DNA of 64,000 bases from Anaerolineae bacterium. Its GTDB lineage: Bacteria > Chloroflexota > Anaerolineae > Aggregatilineales > Phototrophicaceae. The DNA lies in contig JAJECX010000003.1 in the NCBI GenBank assembly GCA_022821805.1, positions 124,001 through 188,000 on the forward strand. Direction: 5' to 3'. The notes under the pieces were generated by a model, which saw only the letters and a program-made list of their open reading frames with translations, did not search any database and was not told the origin of the DNA. The position numbers and the translations under genes were made by a program. Position 1 is the first letter of the stretch; the number at the start of each line of letters is the position of its first letter. This document shows positions 23,924-33,790 of this stretch, piece after piece.

Positions 23924-26731
23924 ATGTTCCGAAACATCGTCAAAAAAGTCTTCGGCGACCCGATGGAGAAAGCGCTCTCCGGCTATCAGCAGTCAGTTGA
24001 CCGGATCAACGCGCTTGAGCCGGCGATGCAAAAGCTCAGCGATGAGCAGATGAAAGCGCAAACCGCCGACTTCAAGGCGCAGTTGGCTGACGGCGCCAGC
24101 TACGAAGACATCCTGATCAAGGCATTCGCCCTCGTGCGCGAAGCTTCCGTTCGCACAATCGGACTCCGCCATTACGATGTGCAACTGATCGGCGGCATCG
24201 TCTTGCATGAAGGCCGCATTGCAGAGATGAAAACCGGCGAGGGCAAAACCCTCGTCGCCACGCTGCCCCTCTATCTAAACGCCCTGGATGGGCGCGGCGC
24301 TCACCTCGTAACGCCCAACGACTACCTGAGCAAGCATGGCTTGCAATTCATGGGTCCGATCTATCACCTGCTCGGTCTCTCCGCCGCCGTCATTCAAAAC
24401 ACCGGCGGGGGACCCGATAGCGGCTCCTTCCTCTTTGATCCCGATTTCATTTCCGATGACGCCCGCTATCAAAACCTGCGACCGATCAGCCGCCGCGACG
24501 CCTACGCCGCCGATATTCTCTATGGCACCAACAACGAATTCGGCTTCGACTATCTACGCGACAATATGGTCCTCGCTCACGAAGGCTTGGTGCAGCGCGA
24601 ACTCCGCTACGCCATCGTCGACGAGGTCGATAACATCCTCATCGACGAAGCGCGCACGCCTCTGATCATTTCTGGTCCCTCGGACGAGCCCTCTGATTTC
24701 TATCGCCGCTTCGCCTCAATCGTCAAGCGACTCAAAATAAGCAGCGAAGACAGCGTCGAGCTGGAAGAACCCGATGGCGACTTCGTGCTCGATATCGGCG
24801 ACCGCATCGTCTACCTGACCGAGCAGGGCGTGGAAAAGGTCGAGAAGGCGCTTGGCGTACACCAACTCTATCATCCCGACAACGCCGAGATGCTGCCTTA
24901 CCTCGACAATTGCCTGCGCGCGCAAACGCTCTATCAGAACGATAAAGAATACATCGTGCAGAACGGCGAAGTGGTCATCGTCGATGACTTCACCGGTCGC
25001 CTGATGCCGGGCCGCCGCTTCTCCGAGGGCTTGCACCAGGCGATCGAAGCCAAAGAAGGCGTGCAGATCCGCCGCGAAAACATTACGATGGCGACGATAA
25101 CCTTTCAGAATTTCTTCCGCATGTACGACAAGCTGGCCGGCATGACCGGCACCGCCCTCACCGAAGCGGAAGAATTCGAAAAGACCTATGAGCTAGATGT
25201 CGTGCCCATTCCCACGCACCGTCCGGTCATCCGCGCTGATGACAACGATCTCATCTACGTCAACGAAACCTCCAAATGGAACGCCATCGTCGGAACGATC
25301 AAGGAGCGCAACGAGCGCAAACAGCCCATCCTCGTCGGCACCGTCGCCGTCGAGACATCCGAGCGGCTCAGCAAGTATCTGGATAAAGCCGGCATCAAAC
25401 ACGAAGTCCTCAACGCCAAGCAGCATGAAAAAGAAGCCGAGATCATCACCCAGGCGGGCCGCCCCGGCGCCGTCACCATCGCCACCAATATGGCTGGCCG
25501 CGGCGTCGATATCCTGCTCGGCGGCAATCCCGAAGGCTTGGCGCGTCAAGCATTGCGCCGGAGCGGCATTGACCTGACCGCCGCCACGGAAGCGCAATGG
25601 AACAGAGCGCTTGCTGAAGCGGAAAAACTGGTTGCCCGCGATCGCGAGGTGGTGCTCGACGCCGGTGGACTCTTCGTGCTCGGCACCGAACGCCACGAAG
25701 CGCGCCGCATCGACAACCAGTTGCGCGGCCGCTCGGGCCGGCAAGGCGACCCCGGCGAATCCCGCTTCTACCTCAGCCTTGATGATGACCTGATGAAGCG
25801 CTTCGCCAATGACAATGTCAAGCGCCTGATGAAGACAGCCGGCTTCCCCGAAGACGAGGCGATCCAGCACGGCATGATCAGCAAATCCATCGAGCAGGCG
25901 CAGATACGCGTCGAGGGCCACAACTTCGATATCCGCAAACGCGTCGTCGAATACGATGATGTCGTCAATCGCCAGCGAGAAATCATTTACGGGCAGCGCC
26001 TCGATTGGCTGCAAAAGGACGCCGAGCAGCTTCACGCCGATTACTTAGCCATGATCGAAGATCAAATCGCCGCCGCTGTCGAAGACGCCTTCGCCGCCGA
26101 CCAGGAAGGCGAGCACCTCGAAGCCGGCGCCATGTATCAGCAGCTCGCCAGCACCGGCTTGCCTCTGCCGGAATCCGTCACCGCCGAATCGCTCGACGAG
26201 CTTGAGCAAGACGATGTCGCCGCCCAGATCAGCGCTCACGCCGCCTTCCTGCTAGGCGCGAAAACGCAGCAATTGGAGGAGGCGCGCGAAGGATTGACCG
26301 AAATCGCCGAACGCCAAACCGTGATCCGCTCGCTTGATCACTTCTGGCAGCGCCATCTGACCGACCTCGATATCCTGCGCGAAGGCATCGGTTTGCAGGC
26401 GATCGCCCAGAAAGACCCGCTGGTCGAATATCAGCGCCAGGGTTTCCAGATGTTCCGCATCGTCGAAGATACCTACCGTCAAATCGCTTCGCGTCAGATC
26501 TTCCTGGTCCAGCCTGCCATCGTGCAGACGCCGCAGCGCCGCCGTGAAATGCGCGAGCACCGGCCCGAACTGCAAATGGGCAATACCGACCGACCGACCC
26601 AGCAAACGGTGCGCAAAAGCGGCAAACGCCCGGGCCGCAACAAGCCCTGCTGGTGCGGCAGCGGCAAAAAATACAAACACTGCCACATGCGCGAAGACAA
26701 TCTGTCCGGCAAATTCCAGCAAGCCGGCTGA
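23924..26731 (+). CDS. secA: Preprotein translocase ATPase SecA
   Basis: A 935-residue motor that drives preproteins through SecYEG. Walker A is EMKTGEGKTLVATLPLYLNAL (near residue 105), the second ATPase block is DEVDNILIDEARTPLIISG, and the helicase motif is LRGRSGRQGDPGESRFYLSLDD. The C-terminal SEC-C zinc motif is NKPCWCGSGKKYKHCHM (CxCx8CH), which binds SecB or ribosomes in other bacteria. GAGGGA lies just upstream of the ATG. It is transcribed from an extended -10 promoter and its stop lies 8 nt from the start of the MBL gene. Confidence 0.97.
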   Translation: MFRNIVKKVFGDPMEKALSGYQQSVDRINALEPAMQKLSDEQMKAQTADFKAQLADGASYEDILIKAFALVREASVRTIGLRHYDVQLIGGIVLHEGRIAEMKTGEGKTLVATLPLYLNALDGRGAHLVTPNDYLSKHGLQFMGPIYHLLGLSAAVIQNTGGGPDSGSFLFDPDFISDDARYQNLRPISRRDAYAADILYGTNNEFGFDYLRDNMVLAHEGLVQRELRYAIVDEVDNILIDEARTPLIISGPSDEPSDFYRRFASIVKRLKISSEDSVELEEPDGDFVLDIGDRIVYLTEQGVEKVEKALGVHQLYHPDNAEMLPYLDNCLRAQTLYQNDKEYIVQNGEVVIVDDFTGRLMPGRRFSEGLHQAIEAKEGVQIRRENITMATITFQNFFRMYDKLAGMTGTALTEAEEFEKTYELDVVPIPTHRPVIRADDNDLIYVNETSKWNAIVGTIKERNERKQPILVGTVAVETSERLSKYLDKAGIKHEVLNAKQHEKEAEIITQAGRPGAVTIATNMAGRGVDILLGGNPEGLARQALRRSGIDLTAATEAQWNRALAEAEKLVARDREVVLDAGGLFVLGTERHEARRIDNQLRGRSGRQGDPGESRFYLSLDDDLMKRFANDNVKRLMKTAGFPEDEAIQHGMISKSIEQAQIRVEGHNFDIRKRVVEYDDVVNRQREIIYGQRLDWLQKDAEQLHADYLAMIEDQIAAAVEDAFAADQEGEHLEAGAMYQQLASTGLPLPESVTAESLDELEQDDVAAQISAHAAFLLGAKTQQLEEAREGLTEIAERQTVIRSLDHFWQRHLTDLDILREGIGLQAIAQKDPLVEYQRQGFQMFRIVEDTYRQIASRQIFLVQPAIVQTPQRRREMREHRPELQMGNTDRPTQQTVRKSGKRPGRNKPCWCGSGKKYKHCHMREDNLSGKFQQAG

Positions 26732-26739
26732 CGCGCGCC

Positions 26740-27603
26740 ATGTTCCATATCGGCGATATCGAAATCTATCTCTTCAACGACGCGACCGCCTACATGGACC
26801 CGGGCGGTCTCTTTGGCTTGGCGCCGCGCGCGCTCTGGTCGCGCCGTTACCGCGCCGACGAACGTCATCTGATTAAGACAGCTACGCACAATCTGTTGAT
26901 TCGCGCCGCCGGCCTAAACATCATCGTCGACACCGGCTTCGGCAATTGCCTAAGGGACTCGCAGCGCCGCTTTCTGCACATTGAAAACGCTGATGGCACG
27001 CGCCGCGGTCTTGCCGCGCTTGGAATCGCCGCGGACGAAATTGACATCGTCATCGACACGCATTTGCACGATGATCACTGCACCGGCAATTTCCGCCTCG
27101 CTGCCGATGGTTCGCGCGCGCCCGCCTTCCCCAAAGCCGAATACATCGTGCAGCGCCGCGAGTATGAAGATGCGACAAATCTAAACGAGCGCACCCGCGC
27201 CACCTACCGCCCGGAGAACTACGTCCCGCTTTATGAGTCAGGTCAATTGCGGCTGCTCGACGGCGACAGCGAGATCGCGCCTGGCGTATCGGCTTTGGTG
27301 ACGCCCGGTCATACGCCGGGCCACATGAGCGTCCGCATCGAGAGCGCCGGCGAATCCGCCGCCTTCCTCTGTGACACGGCTTCGCTGGCTGTTCATTTCG
27401 AGCGTCTCGCCTGGATGTCCGCCTTTGACGTCGAGCCCCTGGTAACGCTTGAAACCAAACGCCGCTGGCAGCGCTGGGCGCTGGAAACCAAGGCGCTGCT
27501 CATCTTCCCCCACGATGCCATCACGCCTGCGGGCCGCCTCACCCTTGGCGAACGGGACCGCCCAACCGTGCAGCCGGTAAACCTGACATACGATAATCCG
27601 TAG
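26740..27603 (+). CDS. Metallo-beta-lactamase fold hydrolase
   Basis: A 287-residue MBL-superfamily protein. Metal ligands: THLHDDHCTGN (HxHxDH), PGHTPGHMS with the next histidine, CDTAS with the bridging aspartate, and IFPHDAI with the last histidine. The N-terminal FNDATAYMDPGGLFG and the region FPKAEYIVQRREYEDA are typical of the lactonase/AttM-like or general MBL hydrolase branch. The substrate is unknown. The ATG at 26740 starts 8 nt after the secA stop, so it is probably co-transcribed with secA, but nothing links the two functionally. Confidence 0.82.
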   Translation: MFHIGDIEIYLFNDATAYMDPGGLFGLAPRALWSRRYRADERHLIKTATHNLLIRAAGLNIIVDTGFGNCLRDSQRRFLHIENADGTRRGLAALGIAADEIDIVIDTHLHDDHCTGNFRLAADGSRAPAFPKAEYIVQRREYEDATNLNERTRATYRPENYVPLYESGQLRLLDGDSEIAPGVSALVTPGHTPGHMSVRIESAGESAAFLCDTASLAVHFERLAWMSAFDVEPLVTLETKRRWQRWALETKALLIFPHDAITPAGRLTLGERDRPTVQPVNLTYDNP

Positions 27604-27630
27604 TCTGCAACGGCAGGGAACTGTAGGCGC

Positions 27631-27736
27631 GCGCCTCGACTCGTCCGCCGGAGCGAGAACCTGTAGGGGCGAGCCTTGGCTCGCCCGCTTTTCGGTCCGA
27701 TGGATTTTAGGACGACTCACAGAGTCGCCCCTACAT
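27631..27736. repeat. Cluster of three palindromic GGGGCGA repeats (family A)
   Basis: Three related palindromes lie within 106 bp between the convergent MBL and mutM genes. One is degenerate at 27631-27653. A clear one at 27661-27689 has GTAGGGGCGAGCC and GGCTCGCCC. One at 27710-27736 is in the opposite orientation, with GACTCACAGAGTCGCCCCTAC. Other copies are at 34365, 45928, 46765 and 55496. Confidence 0.7.
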
Positions 27737-27817
27737 TTTCTTATTCTTGTTGGTTGGGCGGTCTCTGGGAGTTGTCCGTGAACGAAGCCTAATTCTCAGC
27801 GCCTCTGGGGCAATTTA

Positions 27818-28642
27818 TCACCGCCGCTCTGGTTGACACTGCGAACAAAAATGCGTCCCCCGCTGCGCAACGCGAATCTTGTTGATCGCCGTTCCGCAGC
27901 GCCGGCAGGGCAGGTCCGTCCGACCATAAACAAAGAAGTGATTCTGTGATCCGCCTTTGTCGCCATCCGGCTTGCGATACCAGTTGATGCTCGCGCCTTC
28001 ATGTTCAATCCCCGCAAGCAGCGCCTCCCGCACCGTTTGATGCAGCAGCGCGGCATCATCCTCAGTTAAGAGATCAACCCGCGTCGCCGGGTGAATCCCG
28101 GCGCGGAAGAGCGCTTCATCGGCGTAGATATTGCCCACGCCGGCCAGAAACTCCTGCTCCATCAGCAGCGACTTGATCGCCCGCTTTCGGCCCCGCATCC
28201 CGGCGCGAAAGCCCTCGGGCGTAAAGTCTTCGCTAAGCGGCTCCGGTCCCAAATGGCTCAGCAACTCCTCAACATTGTCAGTCAGATATACGCGGCCGAA
28301 CTTGCGCAGATCGGAAAATCGCAGCTGCCGTCCGCCATCCAAATCAAAGCGCACATGCACCCAGCGGTCGGCTTCATGCGCTTCATCAGCAGCAGTCACA
28401 TAAAGCCGCCCCGACATCTTCAAATGAATTACCAGCGTGTCATGCTCAAGCGTGATGAGTATGTACTTGCCGCGCCGGCTCAGGGCCCGCACCCGCTGCC
28501 CAGTAATTCGCGCCGCGAACTCGCCTGGCGCCGGCGAGTGAATCGTCGGCGCCCAATCCTGCCACATGCCCTCAATCCGCCGGCCGATCAATGGCTCGCG
28601 CAAGCCGCGCACAACCGTCTCTACTTCTGGCAATTCAGGCAT
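27818..28642 (-). CDS. mutM: Formamidopyrimidine-DNA glycosylase (Fpg/MutM)
   Basis: A 274-residue bifunctional glycosylase/AP lyase that removes 8-oxoguanine and formamidopyrimidines. The N-terminus PELPEVETVVRGL carries the catalytic Pro2 and Glu3. The H2TH region has SLLMEQEFLAGVGNIYADEALFRAGIHPA, and the C-terminal zinc finger is CRRCGTAINKIRVAQRGTHFCSQC (four cysteines). Length and domain order are standard. It is divergent from dnaE, sharing a 138-bp intergenic region. Confidence 0.95.
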   Translation of the reverse strand: MPELPEVETVVRGLREPLIGRRIEGMWQDWAPTIHSPAPGEFAARITGQRVRALSRRGKYILITLEHDTLVIHLKMSGRLYVTAADEAHEADRWVHVRFDLDGGRQLRFSDLRKFGRVYLTDNVEELLSHLGPEPLSEDFTPEGFRAGMRGRKRAIKSLLMEQEFLAGVGNIYADEALFRAGIHPATRVDLLTEDDAALLHQTVREALLAGIEHEGASINWYRKPDGDKGGSQNHFFVYGRTDLPCRRCGTAINKIRVAQRGTHFCSQCQPERR

Positions 28643-28717
28643 GGTTTTTCATCGGTTGCATAGACGGAATGAAATGTTCGACGGAAGCCAATTGCGCGGA
28701 CAACTTCGTCCGTCGAG

Positions 28718-28726
28718 TGCTATAAT
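28718..28726 (+). promoter_or_regulatory. Extended -10 promoter of dnaE
   Basis: TGCTATAAT fits the extended -10 pattern (TG-N-TATAAT), 54 nt before the chosen dnaE start codon. The preceding bases give GAGTGCTATAA, a chance resemblance to half of a CIRCE site; no left arm is present. Confidence 0.6.
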
Positions 28727-28780
28727 ACGGCTATCCTTCACCATTTGAAACCCATATCGACGCGCGCGAACATCGACAGC

Positions 28781-31700
28781 ATGACAAGCGACTTCGTCCA
28801 CCTCCACGTCCATAGCGAATTCTCCCTGCTGGATGGCCAGAGCAGGATCAAGGCGCTCGTCGAACGCGCCCGCGAATTGGAAATGCCCGCCCTCGGCATT
28901 ACCGATCACGGCGTCATGTTTGGCGTCCTTGATTTCTACCGCGCCTGCCGCGAAGCCGGCATTAAACCGATAGTTGGCATGGAAGGCTACCTGGCGCGCC
29001 GCGGCATGACCGACCGTGATCCGCGCCTCGACCGCCCCTCGTATCACATGCTGCTGCTGGCGAAAAACATGACCGGCTACCAGAACCTGCTCAAGATCGC
29101 CTCAGTCTCCCAGCTTGAAGGCTTCTACTACAACCCGCGCATCGACAAAGACTTCCTGGCTGCCCACGCCGAGGGCATTATCGCCACCAGCGGCTGCCTC
29201 GCGGCCGAGATTCCGCGCCTCGTCGCCAGCGGCGAGGAGGACAAGGCGCGCGAGCGTATCGGCTGGTATCAAGACGTATTTGGCGTCGAGAATTTCTATC
29301 TCGAGCTGCAGAGCCACGACATTCCAGCGCTGCATCAAGTGAATCGCTGGCTCTGCGATTATCGCCGCAGCGGGCACAGCGATGTGCAATTGCTCGCCAC
29401 CAACGATGTGCACTATGTGAACGAAGACGATGCCGACGCGCACGACACCCTCCTCTGCATTCAAACCAGTTCGCTCAAATCCGAGCTCGACCGCATGAGG
29501 ATGGAGCCATTTAACAGTTACCATCTCAAATCGGCCGCCGATATGCGCGCCGGTTTCAATGGCTTGCCGTCCGCAATGATCGACGAAGCCTTCGCCAACT
29601 CGCTGAAGATCGCCGACATGACCGATATCGACCTGTCGCCGAAGGGCTATCATTTGCCCGCCTTTCCTGTGCCAACCGGCTTTGACGAACATTCCTACCT
29701 GCGCCATTTGATCGATATCGGCATGGAATGGCGCTTCAACGCCGAGTGGCGCAATGAAAGCGTCTTCACCGAACGCATTGAGCGCGAACTCAACATCATC
29801 CACAGCATGGGTTTCGACGCCTATTTTCTGATCGTCTGGGACCTCTGCGAATTCGCCCGCCAAGCCGATATCTGGTGGAATGTGCGTGGATCCGGCGCCG
29901 CCAGCCTGGTCGCCTTTGCGCTGGGCATTACCAATATCGACCCGATCGATAATGGATTGCTCTTTGAGCGCTTCCTCAACCCCGGGCGCATCACCATGCC
30001 CGATATCGACCTCGATTATCCCGATGACCGCCGCGGCGAAATGATCGCCTACGCCGCTCAGAAATATGGCGAGGACAAAGTCGCCGCCATCATCACCTTC
30101 GGCACCATGGGCGCCAAAGCTGCCGTCCGCGATGTCGGGCGCGCCCTTGATGTCGATCTGGGCTTGATCAACCGCGCCGCCGCCATGATCCCGCAAGAAG
30201 CCCGCCAGAAAAAAATCCGCGAGTACGTCGACGGCAATCCGGAATTGCTGGATCTGTACAACAACGATGCCGAGCTGCAGCGCGTCATCGATACCGCCAT
30301 TGAACTGCAGGGCATGACCCGCCACGCCTCCACCCATGCCGCTGGCGTCATCATCGCTGACCGCCCGCTGGTGGACCTCGTCCCCCTTCATCGCATCGCC
30401 GGCAAGGACCCGTCTGGCGGCGCGCTCAGCGCTGTGACGCAGTTTCCTATGGAGACCGCCGAGTACATCGGCTTGCTCAAAGTGGACTTTCTGGGCTTGT
30501 CGACGCTGACGATCATGCGCAAAGCCTGCGAGCTCATCGCCCGACACCGCGGCATCAGCTACACGATCGACAGCATTCCTTATCGACATGAAGAAGCCGC
30601 CAACGACGAACAGCGCGCTCTGCTTGATGACGCCTTCGAAATGATGGGGCGGGGTGAAACGATCGGCGTCTTCCAGGTGGAATCCGGCGGCATGCAGCAG
30701 ATGCTGCGACAGATGCGCCCGCGCGTCTTCGAAAACATCGTCGCCGCCATCTCGCTCTTCCGCCCCGGACCGATGGAATTCATCAAACAATATTGTGACC
30801 GCATGCACGGCGACGAAGAGATCACGACCCTGCACCCCAAGCTTGAGCCTATCCTGCGCGAAACCTACGGCATTATTGTCTATCAAGAACAAATCATGGA
30901 GATCGCCGGCGCGCTCTTCGGCTACGAGCTCGGCGAAGCGGACCTGATGCGCAAAGCTGTCTCCAAGAAGCTGCCGGCCGAACTCAACAAACATCGCGCG
31001 ATCTTCATGGAACGCGGTCCAGAGAACGGCGTCGACGAAGAGACCGCCGAAGATATCTTCGATATGATCGAATTCTTCGCCGATTACGGCTTCAACAAAG
31101 CCCACGCCGCCGATTACGCCGTTATTACTGTACAAACCGCCTATCTCAAATGTCACTACCCCGAAGAATACATGACCGCCCTGCTCAGCGTGCAGCGCGA
31201 CGACCTCTCCAAAGTATCGACCTTCCTGGAAGAATGCCGCCGCTTGAACATTTCCATCCTGCCCCCTGACGTCAATTTCAGCCAGTTGGACTTCGACATC
31301 GAGACAACCGAAGACGGCGCGCGCGCGATTCGCTTTGGGCTGGGCGCGGTCAAGAACGCCGGCGCCGGCGCTTTGCAAGAGCTAATCGACCAACGCGGCG
31401 AAGCCCCCTTCAGCAGCCTCGCCGACTTCTGCAAACGAGTCGATATGCGCAAATTGGGCAAGCGGTCGCTCGAGAGCTTGATCAAGGTGGGCGCGCTGTC
31501 CGCCTTTGGGGCGCGCGCGGCGCTGATGGCGGCGCTCGAGGGCATCGTTAGTTATAGCAGCAGCTATCATCGCGATCAGGAAGTCGGACAATTGCTGATG
31601 TTCGGCGAGGCGGCCGCCGACAGTGACAACCTGCTGCGAGATTTCAGCCTTGTAAAAGAAACGAACGCTCGAGAGCTGCTGAGATGGGAAAAGGAGTTGC

Positions 31701-32668
31701 TGGGCTTTTACCTCAGCGGGCGCCCGGTCGATCGTTACCGGCGGCAGTTTGAAGGGCAAAATCTGATGAAGATCGCTGATCTAACCAGCCCAGCGCCGAC
31801 CAAGCCGGAAGCCTTGCGCGTCGCTGGCGAAGTAACCGACCTGCGCAAAATCACCACGCGCAAGGGAGACATGATGGCTGTGCTCAGCCTCGAGGACTGG
31901 CACGACAGCGCTGGTGTAATCGAAGTTGTGCTCTTCCCGCGCGCCTACGCCAAGGCGCTGGACGCCTTTGCCGAGCGAAACGCCGCCCAACCCTCCGCCC
32001 CCAGGAGTTTGGACGAGGGCGAAATCGTGCTGATCAGCGGCCGCTACGACGAAAGCCGCGGCGATCCCCAGATCATCGCCGACGCTCTCAGCCTAGATTT
32101 CACCGCTGCGGTCGCAGTGGATGCTCTGTCCCAGCCGCATGATGACTTTGAGCCGGCTTGGGCTGCCGAAGCGGACGAGCCGCCAGACGCGTTCATGAGC
32201 GCGCTTGAAGATGCCCCGTCGGCGGAGCTTGATGAGCTGCCTCCAGAGCCACCGCCGCCTGATGAATTCGACCTTGCCGACGCGCCTAAGCGTCACATTC
32301 GCGATGAGGACCACCCGCATGAGCCAGACCAAGAGACTGAGGACGAACCCGCTTGGGTGAACGGCGATGGCCACCTGCCTTTGCCCGGCGAAGAGCAGAG
32401 CGAAGAAAAAGCGCCGCGTACAATCTCCGTCAAGCTGGTGACATCGGATGATGCGGAGAAAGATCGGCGAAAGCTCAAGCATATCCACAACACCTTGCTC
32501 TCATACCCCGGCGTCGACCAATTCCGCATCGTTGTCGTGCGCGATGCCGAATCGACCCCACTCGATTTTCCCAATCAAACCACAAATATCTGCGAGGCGC
32601 TCCGCAATGACCTAGCCGACATCGTCGGCAGTGTCAACCTCATCGAAATCGCTCAAGCGCCCGCTTGA
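28781..32668 (+). CDS. dnaE: DNA polymerase III subunit alpha
   Basis: The replicative polymerase catalytic subunit, 1295 residues from the ATG at 28781, which precedes the family start TSDFVHLHVHSEFSLLDG. The N-terminal PHP domain keeps HLHVHSEFS and ITDHGVM. The polymerase active site is PDIDLDYPDDRR, followed by GTMGAKAAVRDVGR. The C-terminal part has helix-hairpin-helix and OB-fold segments (LRVAGEVTDLRKITTRKGDMMAVLSLED). An acidic, Pro-rich low-complexity stretch of about 90 residues (32150-32410) separates the OB region from a last small domain, an unusual extension. It has its own extended -10 promoter. Confidence 0.95.
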   Translation: MTSDFVHLHVHSEFSLLDGQSRIKALVERARELEMPALGITDHGVMFGVLDFYRACREAGIKPIVGMEGYLARRGMTDRDPRLDRPSYHMLLLAKNMTGYQNLLKIASVSQLEGFYYNPRIDKDFLAAHAEGIIATSGCLAAEIPRLVASGEEDKARERIGWYQDVFGVENFYLELQSHDIPALHQVNRWLCDYRRSGHSDVQLLATNDVHYVNEDDADAHDTLLCIQTSSLKSELDRMRMEPFNSYHLKSAADMRAGFNGLPSAMIDEAFANSLKIADMTDIDLSPKGYHLPAFPVPTGFDEHSYLRHLIDIGMEWRFNAEWRNESVFTERIERELNIIHSMGFDAYFLIVWDLCEFARQADIWWNVRGSGAASLVAFALGITNIDPIDNGLLFERFLNPGRITMPDIDLDYPDDRRGEMIAYAAQKYGEDKVAAIITFGTMGAKAAVRDVGRALDVDLGLINRAAAMIPQEARQKKIREYVDGNPELLDLYNNDAELQRVIDTAIELQGMTRHASTHAAGVIIADRPLVDLVPLHRIAGKDPSGGALSAVTQFPMETAEYIGLLKVDFLGLSTLTIMRKACELIARHRGISYTIDSIPYRHEEAANDEQRALLDDAFEMMGRGETIGVFQVESGGMQQMLRQMRPRVFENIVAAISLFRPGPMEFIKQYCDRMHGDEEITTLHPKLEPILRETYGIIVYQEQIMEIAGALFGYELGEADLMRKAVSKKLPAELNKHRAIFMERGPENGVDEETAEDIFDMIEFFADYGFNKAHAADYAVITVQTAYLKCHYPEEYMTALLSVQRDDLSKVSTFLEECRRLNISILPPDVNFSQLDFDIETTEDGARAIRFGLGAVKNAGAGALQELIDQRGEAPFSSLADFCKRVDMRKLGKRSLESLIKVGALSAFGARAALMAALEGIVSYSSSYHRDQEVGQLLMFGEAAADSDNLLRDFSLVKETNARELLRWEKELLGFYLSGRPVDRYRRQFEGQNLMKIADLTSPAPTKPEALRVAGEVTDLRKITTRKGDMMAVLSLEDWHDSAGVIEVVLFPRAYAKALDAFAERNAAQPSAPRSLDEGEIVLISGRYDESRGDPQIIADALSLDFTAAVAVDALSQPHDDFEPAWAAEADEPPDAFMSALEDAPSAELDELPPEPPPPDEFDLADAPKRHIRDEDHPHEPDQETEDEPAWVNGDGHLPLPGEEQSEEKAPRTISVKLVTSDDAEKDRRKLKHIHNTLLSYPGVDQFRIVVVRDAESTPLDFPNQTTNICEALRNDLADIVGSVNLIEIAQAPA

Positions 32669-32719
32669 CGCATCGCCTTTCATTGCCAACCGCTTTACCT
32701 CCCCTTAACGCTTGTATAT

Positions 32720-32748
32720 TTGTAGACCCGCGCAAAACTGATTAGAAT
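32720..32748 (+). promoter_or_regulatory. Promoter of pfkA
   Basis: TTGTAG (32720-32725) and TAGAAT (32743-32748) are spaced 17 bp, four and five of six consensus matches. They lie about 75 nt upstream of the pfkA start, whose AGGAGG is at 32808-32813. Confidence 0.5.
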
Positions 32749-32824
32749 ACGCAGGAAGTTGGCTTCCCGCGCTGCGCCTTGCGTTTCCGCGCCTTCGCGG
32801 CAGGGTCAGGAGGTTACCGCCTCA

Positions 32825-33790
32825 ATGAAACGCATCGCCGTCATCACCAGCGGTGGCGACGCGCCCGGCATGAACGCGGCAGTACGCGCTGTGGTGCGCT
32901 CCGGGCTCGATCACGGCGTTGAAGTCTTCGGCATTCGCCAAGCCTATCAGGGCTTGCTCGCTGGCGATATGGCGCTGCTGAGCAGCCGCGAGGTGAGCGG
33001 CATTTTGCAGCGTGGCGGCACCGTCCTCCAGACCGCCCGCAATGAAGAATTCAAGACGGCGCAGGGCCAGAAAAAGGGACAGCGCCGGCTCAATGAAAAC
33101 GGCATCGAAGGCGTCATCGTCATTGGCGGCGACGGCAGCCTGCGCGGCGCGCTGGCGTTGCACAAGTTGGGAGTGCCGGTCATCGGCATCCCCGCCAGCA
33201 TCGACAACGACATCTGGGGCACCGATACCAGCATCGGCGTCGATACCGCCCTCAATACGATCCTCGACGCCGTCGACCGCCTGCGCGACACCGCCACCTC
33301 GCATAATCGCGCCTTTGTCGTCGAAGTGATGGGGCGCGACTGCGGTTATCTCGCGGTGATGGCTGGCATCCTTGGTGGCGCGGAGATCGTCGTCACGCCG
33401 GAAAACGGCGTCACCATGAACGAAATCGCCGTCTCGCTGGAAGACGCCTATATCCGCGGCAAGACCCACGCCATCGCCGTCCTGGCTGAAGGCGCCCCCT
33501 ATCAAGGACCGGAACTCGCTCATTACCTCGAGCAGAAACATATCGGCTTCGAAATTCGCTTGACCATACTGGGCCATACCCAGCGTGGCGGCAGCCCGAC
33601 CGCTTTTGACCGGCTGCTGGCCACGCGCATGGGCGTCTACGCGGTCGAATTGCTGCTCGGCGGCGAGACTGGCATGATGGTGGCGCGCGTCGGACGCGAG
33701 CAGACGCCCATTCCCTTGGAAGAAGCCACCGCCCGCACCCGGCAGATCACGCCCGAATACTTTGATCTCGCCCGCATCCTCTCACGTTGA
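32825..33790 (+). CDS. pfkA: ATP-dependent 6-phosphofructokinase
   Basis: A 321-residue glycolytic enzyme phosphorylating fructose 6-phosphate. Signatures: ITSGGDAPGMNAAVRAVV for ATP binding, GGDGSLRGA where Gly after the Asp marks the ATP- rather than pyrophosphate-dependent type, IPASIDNDIWGTDTSIGVDTALNT with the catalytic Asp, and MGRDCGYLA. The ATG at 32825 has AGGAGG 11 nt upstream; the longer frame lacks a ribosome-binding site. Its last 9 nt overlap, tail to tail, the end of the YbaK-type gene. Confidence 0.95.
   Translation: MKRIAVITSGGDAPGMNAAVRAVVRSGLDHGVEVFGIRQAYQGLLAGDMALLSSREVSGILQRGGTVLQTARNEEFKTAQGQKKGQRRLNENGIEGVIVIGGDGSLRGALALHKLGVPVIGIPASIDNDIWGTDTSIGVDTALNTILDAVDRLRDTATSHNRAFVVEVMGRDCGYLAVMAGILGGAEIVVTPENGVTMNEIAVSLEDAYIRGKTHAIAVLAEGAPYQGPELAHYLEQKHIGFEIRLTILGHTQRGGSPTAFDRLLATRMGVYAVELLLGGETGMMVARVGREQTPIPLEEATARTRQITPEYFDLARILSR

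Noticed and set aside
27604..27817. Possible CRISPR-like array (several similar palindromes in a row)
   Set aside because: The units differ in spacing and orientation, have no regular spacers and occur singly elsewhere. They are dispersed palindromic repeats.
28716..28726. GAGTGCTATAA resembling the right half of a CIRCE element before dnaE
   Set aside because: There is no TTAGCACTC arm at the proper distance and dnaE is not a heat-shock gene. The match is explained by the extended -10 box.
29102..31378. 758-residue open frame on the minus strand inside dnaE
   Set aside because: It is antisense to an unmistakable DNA polymerase III gene. The high GC third positions of dnaE keep the opposite frame open, and the product has no recognisable domain and no start signal.
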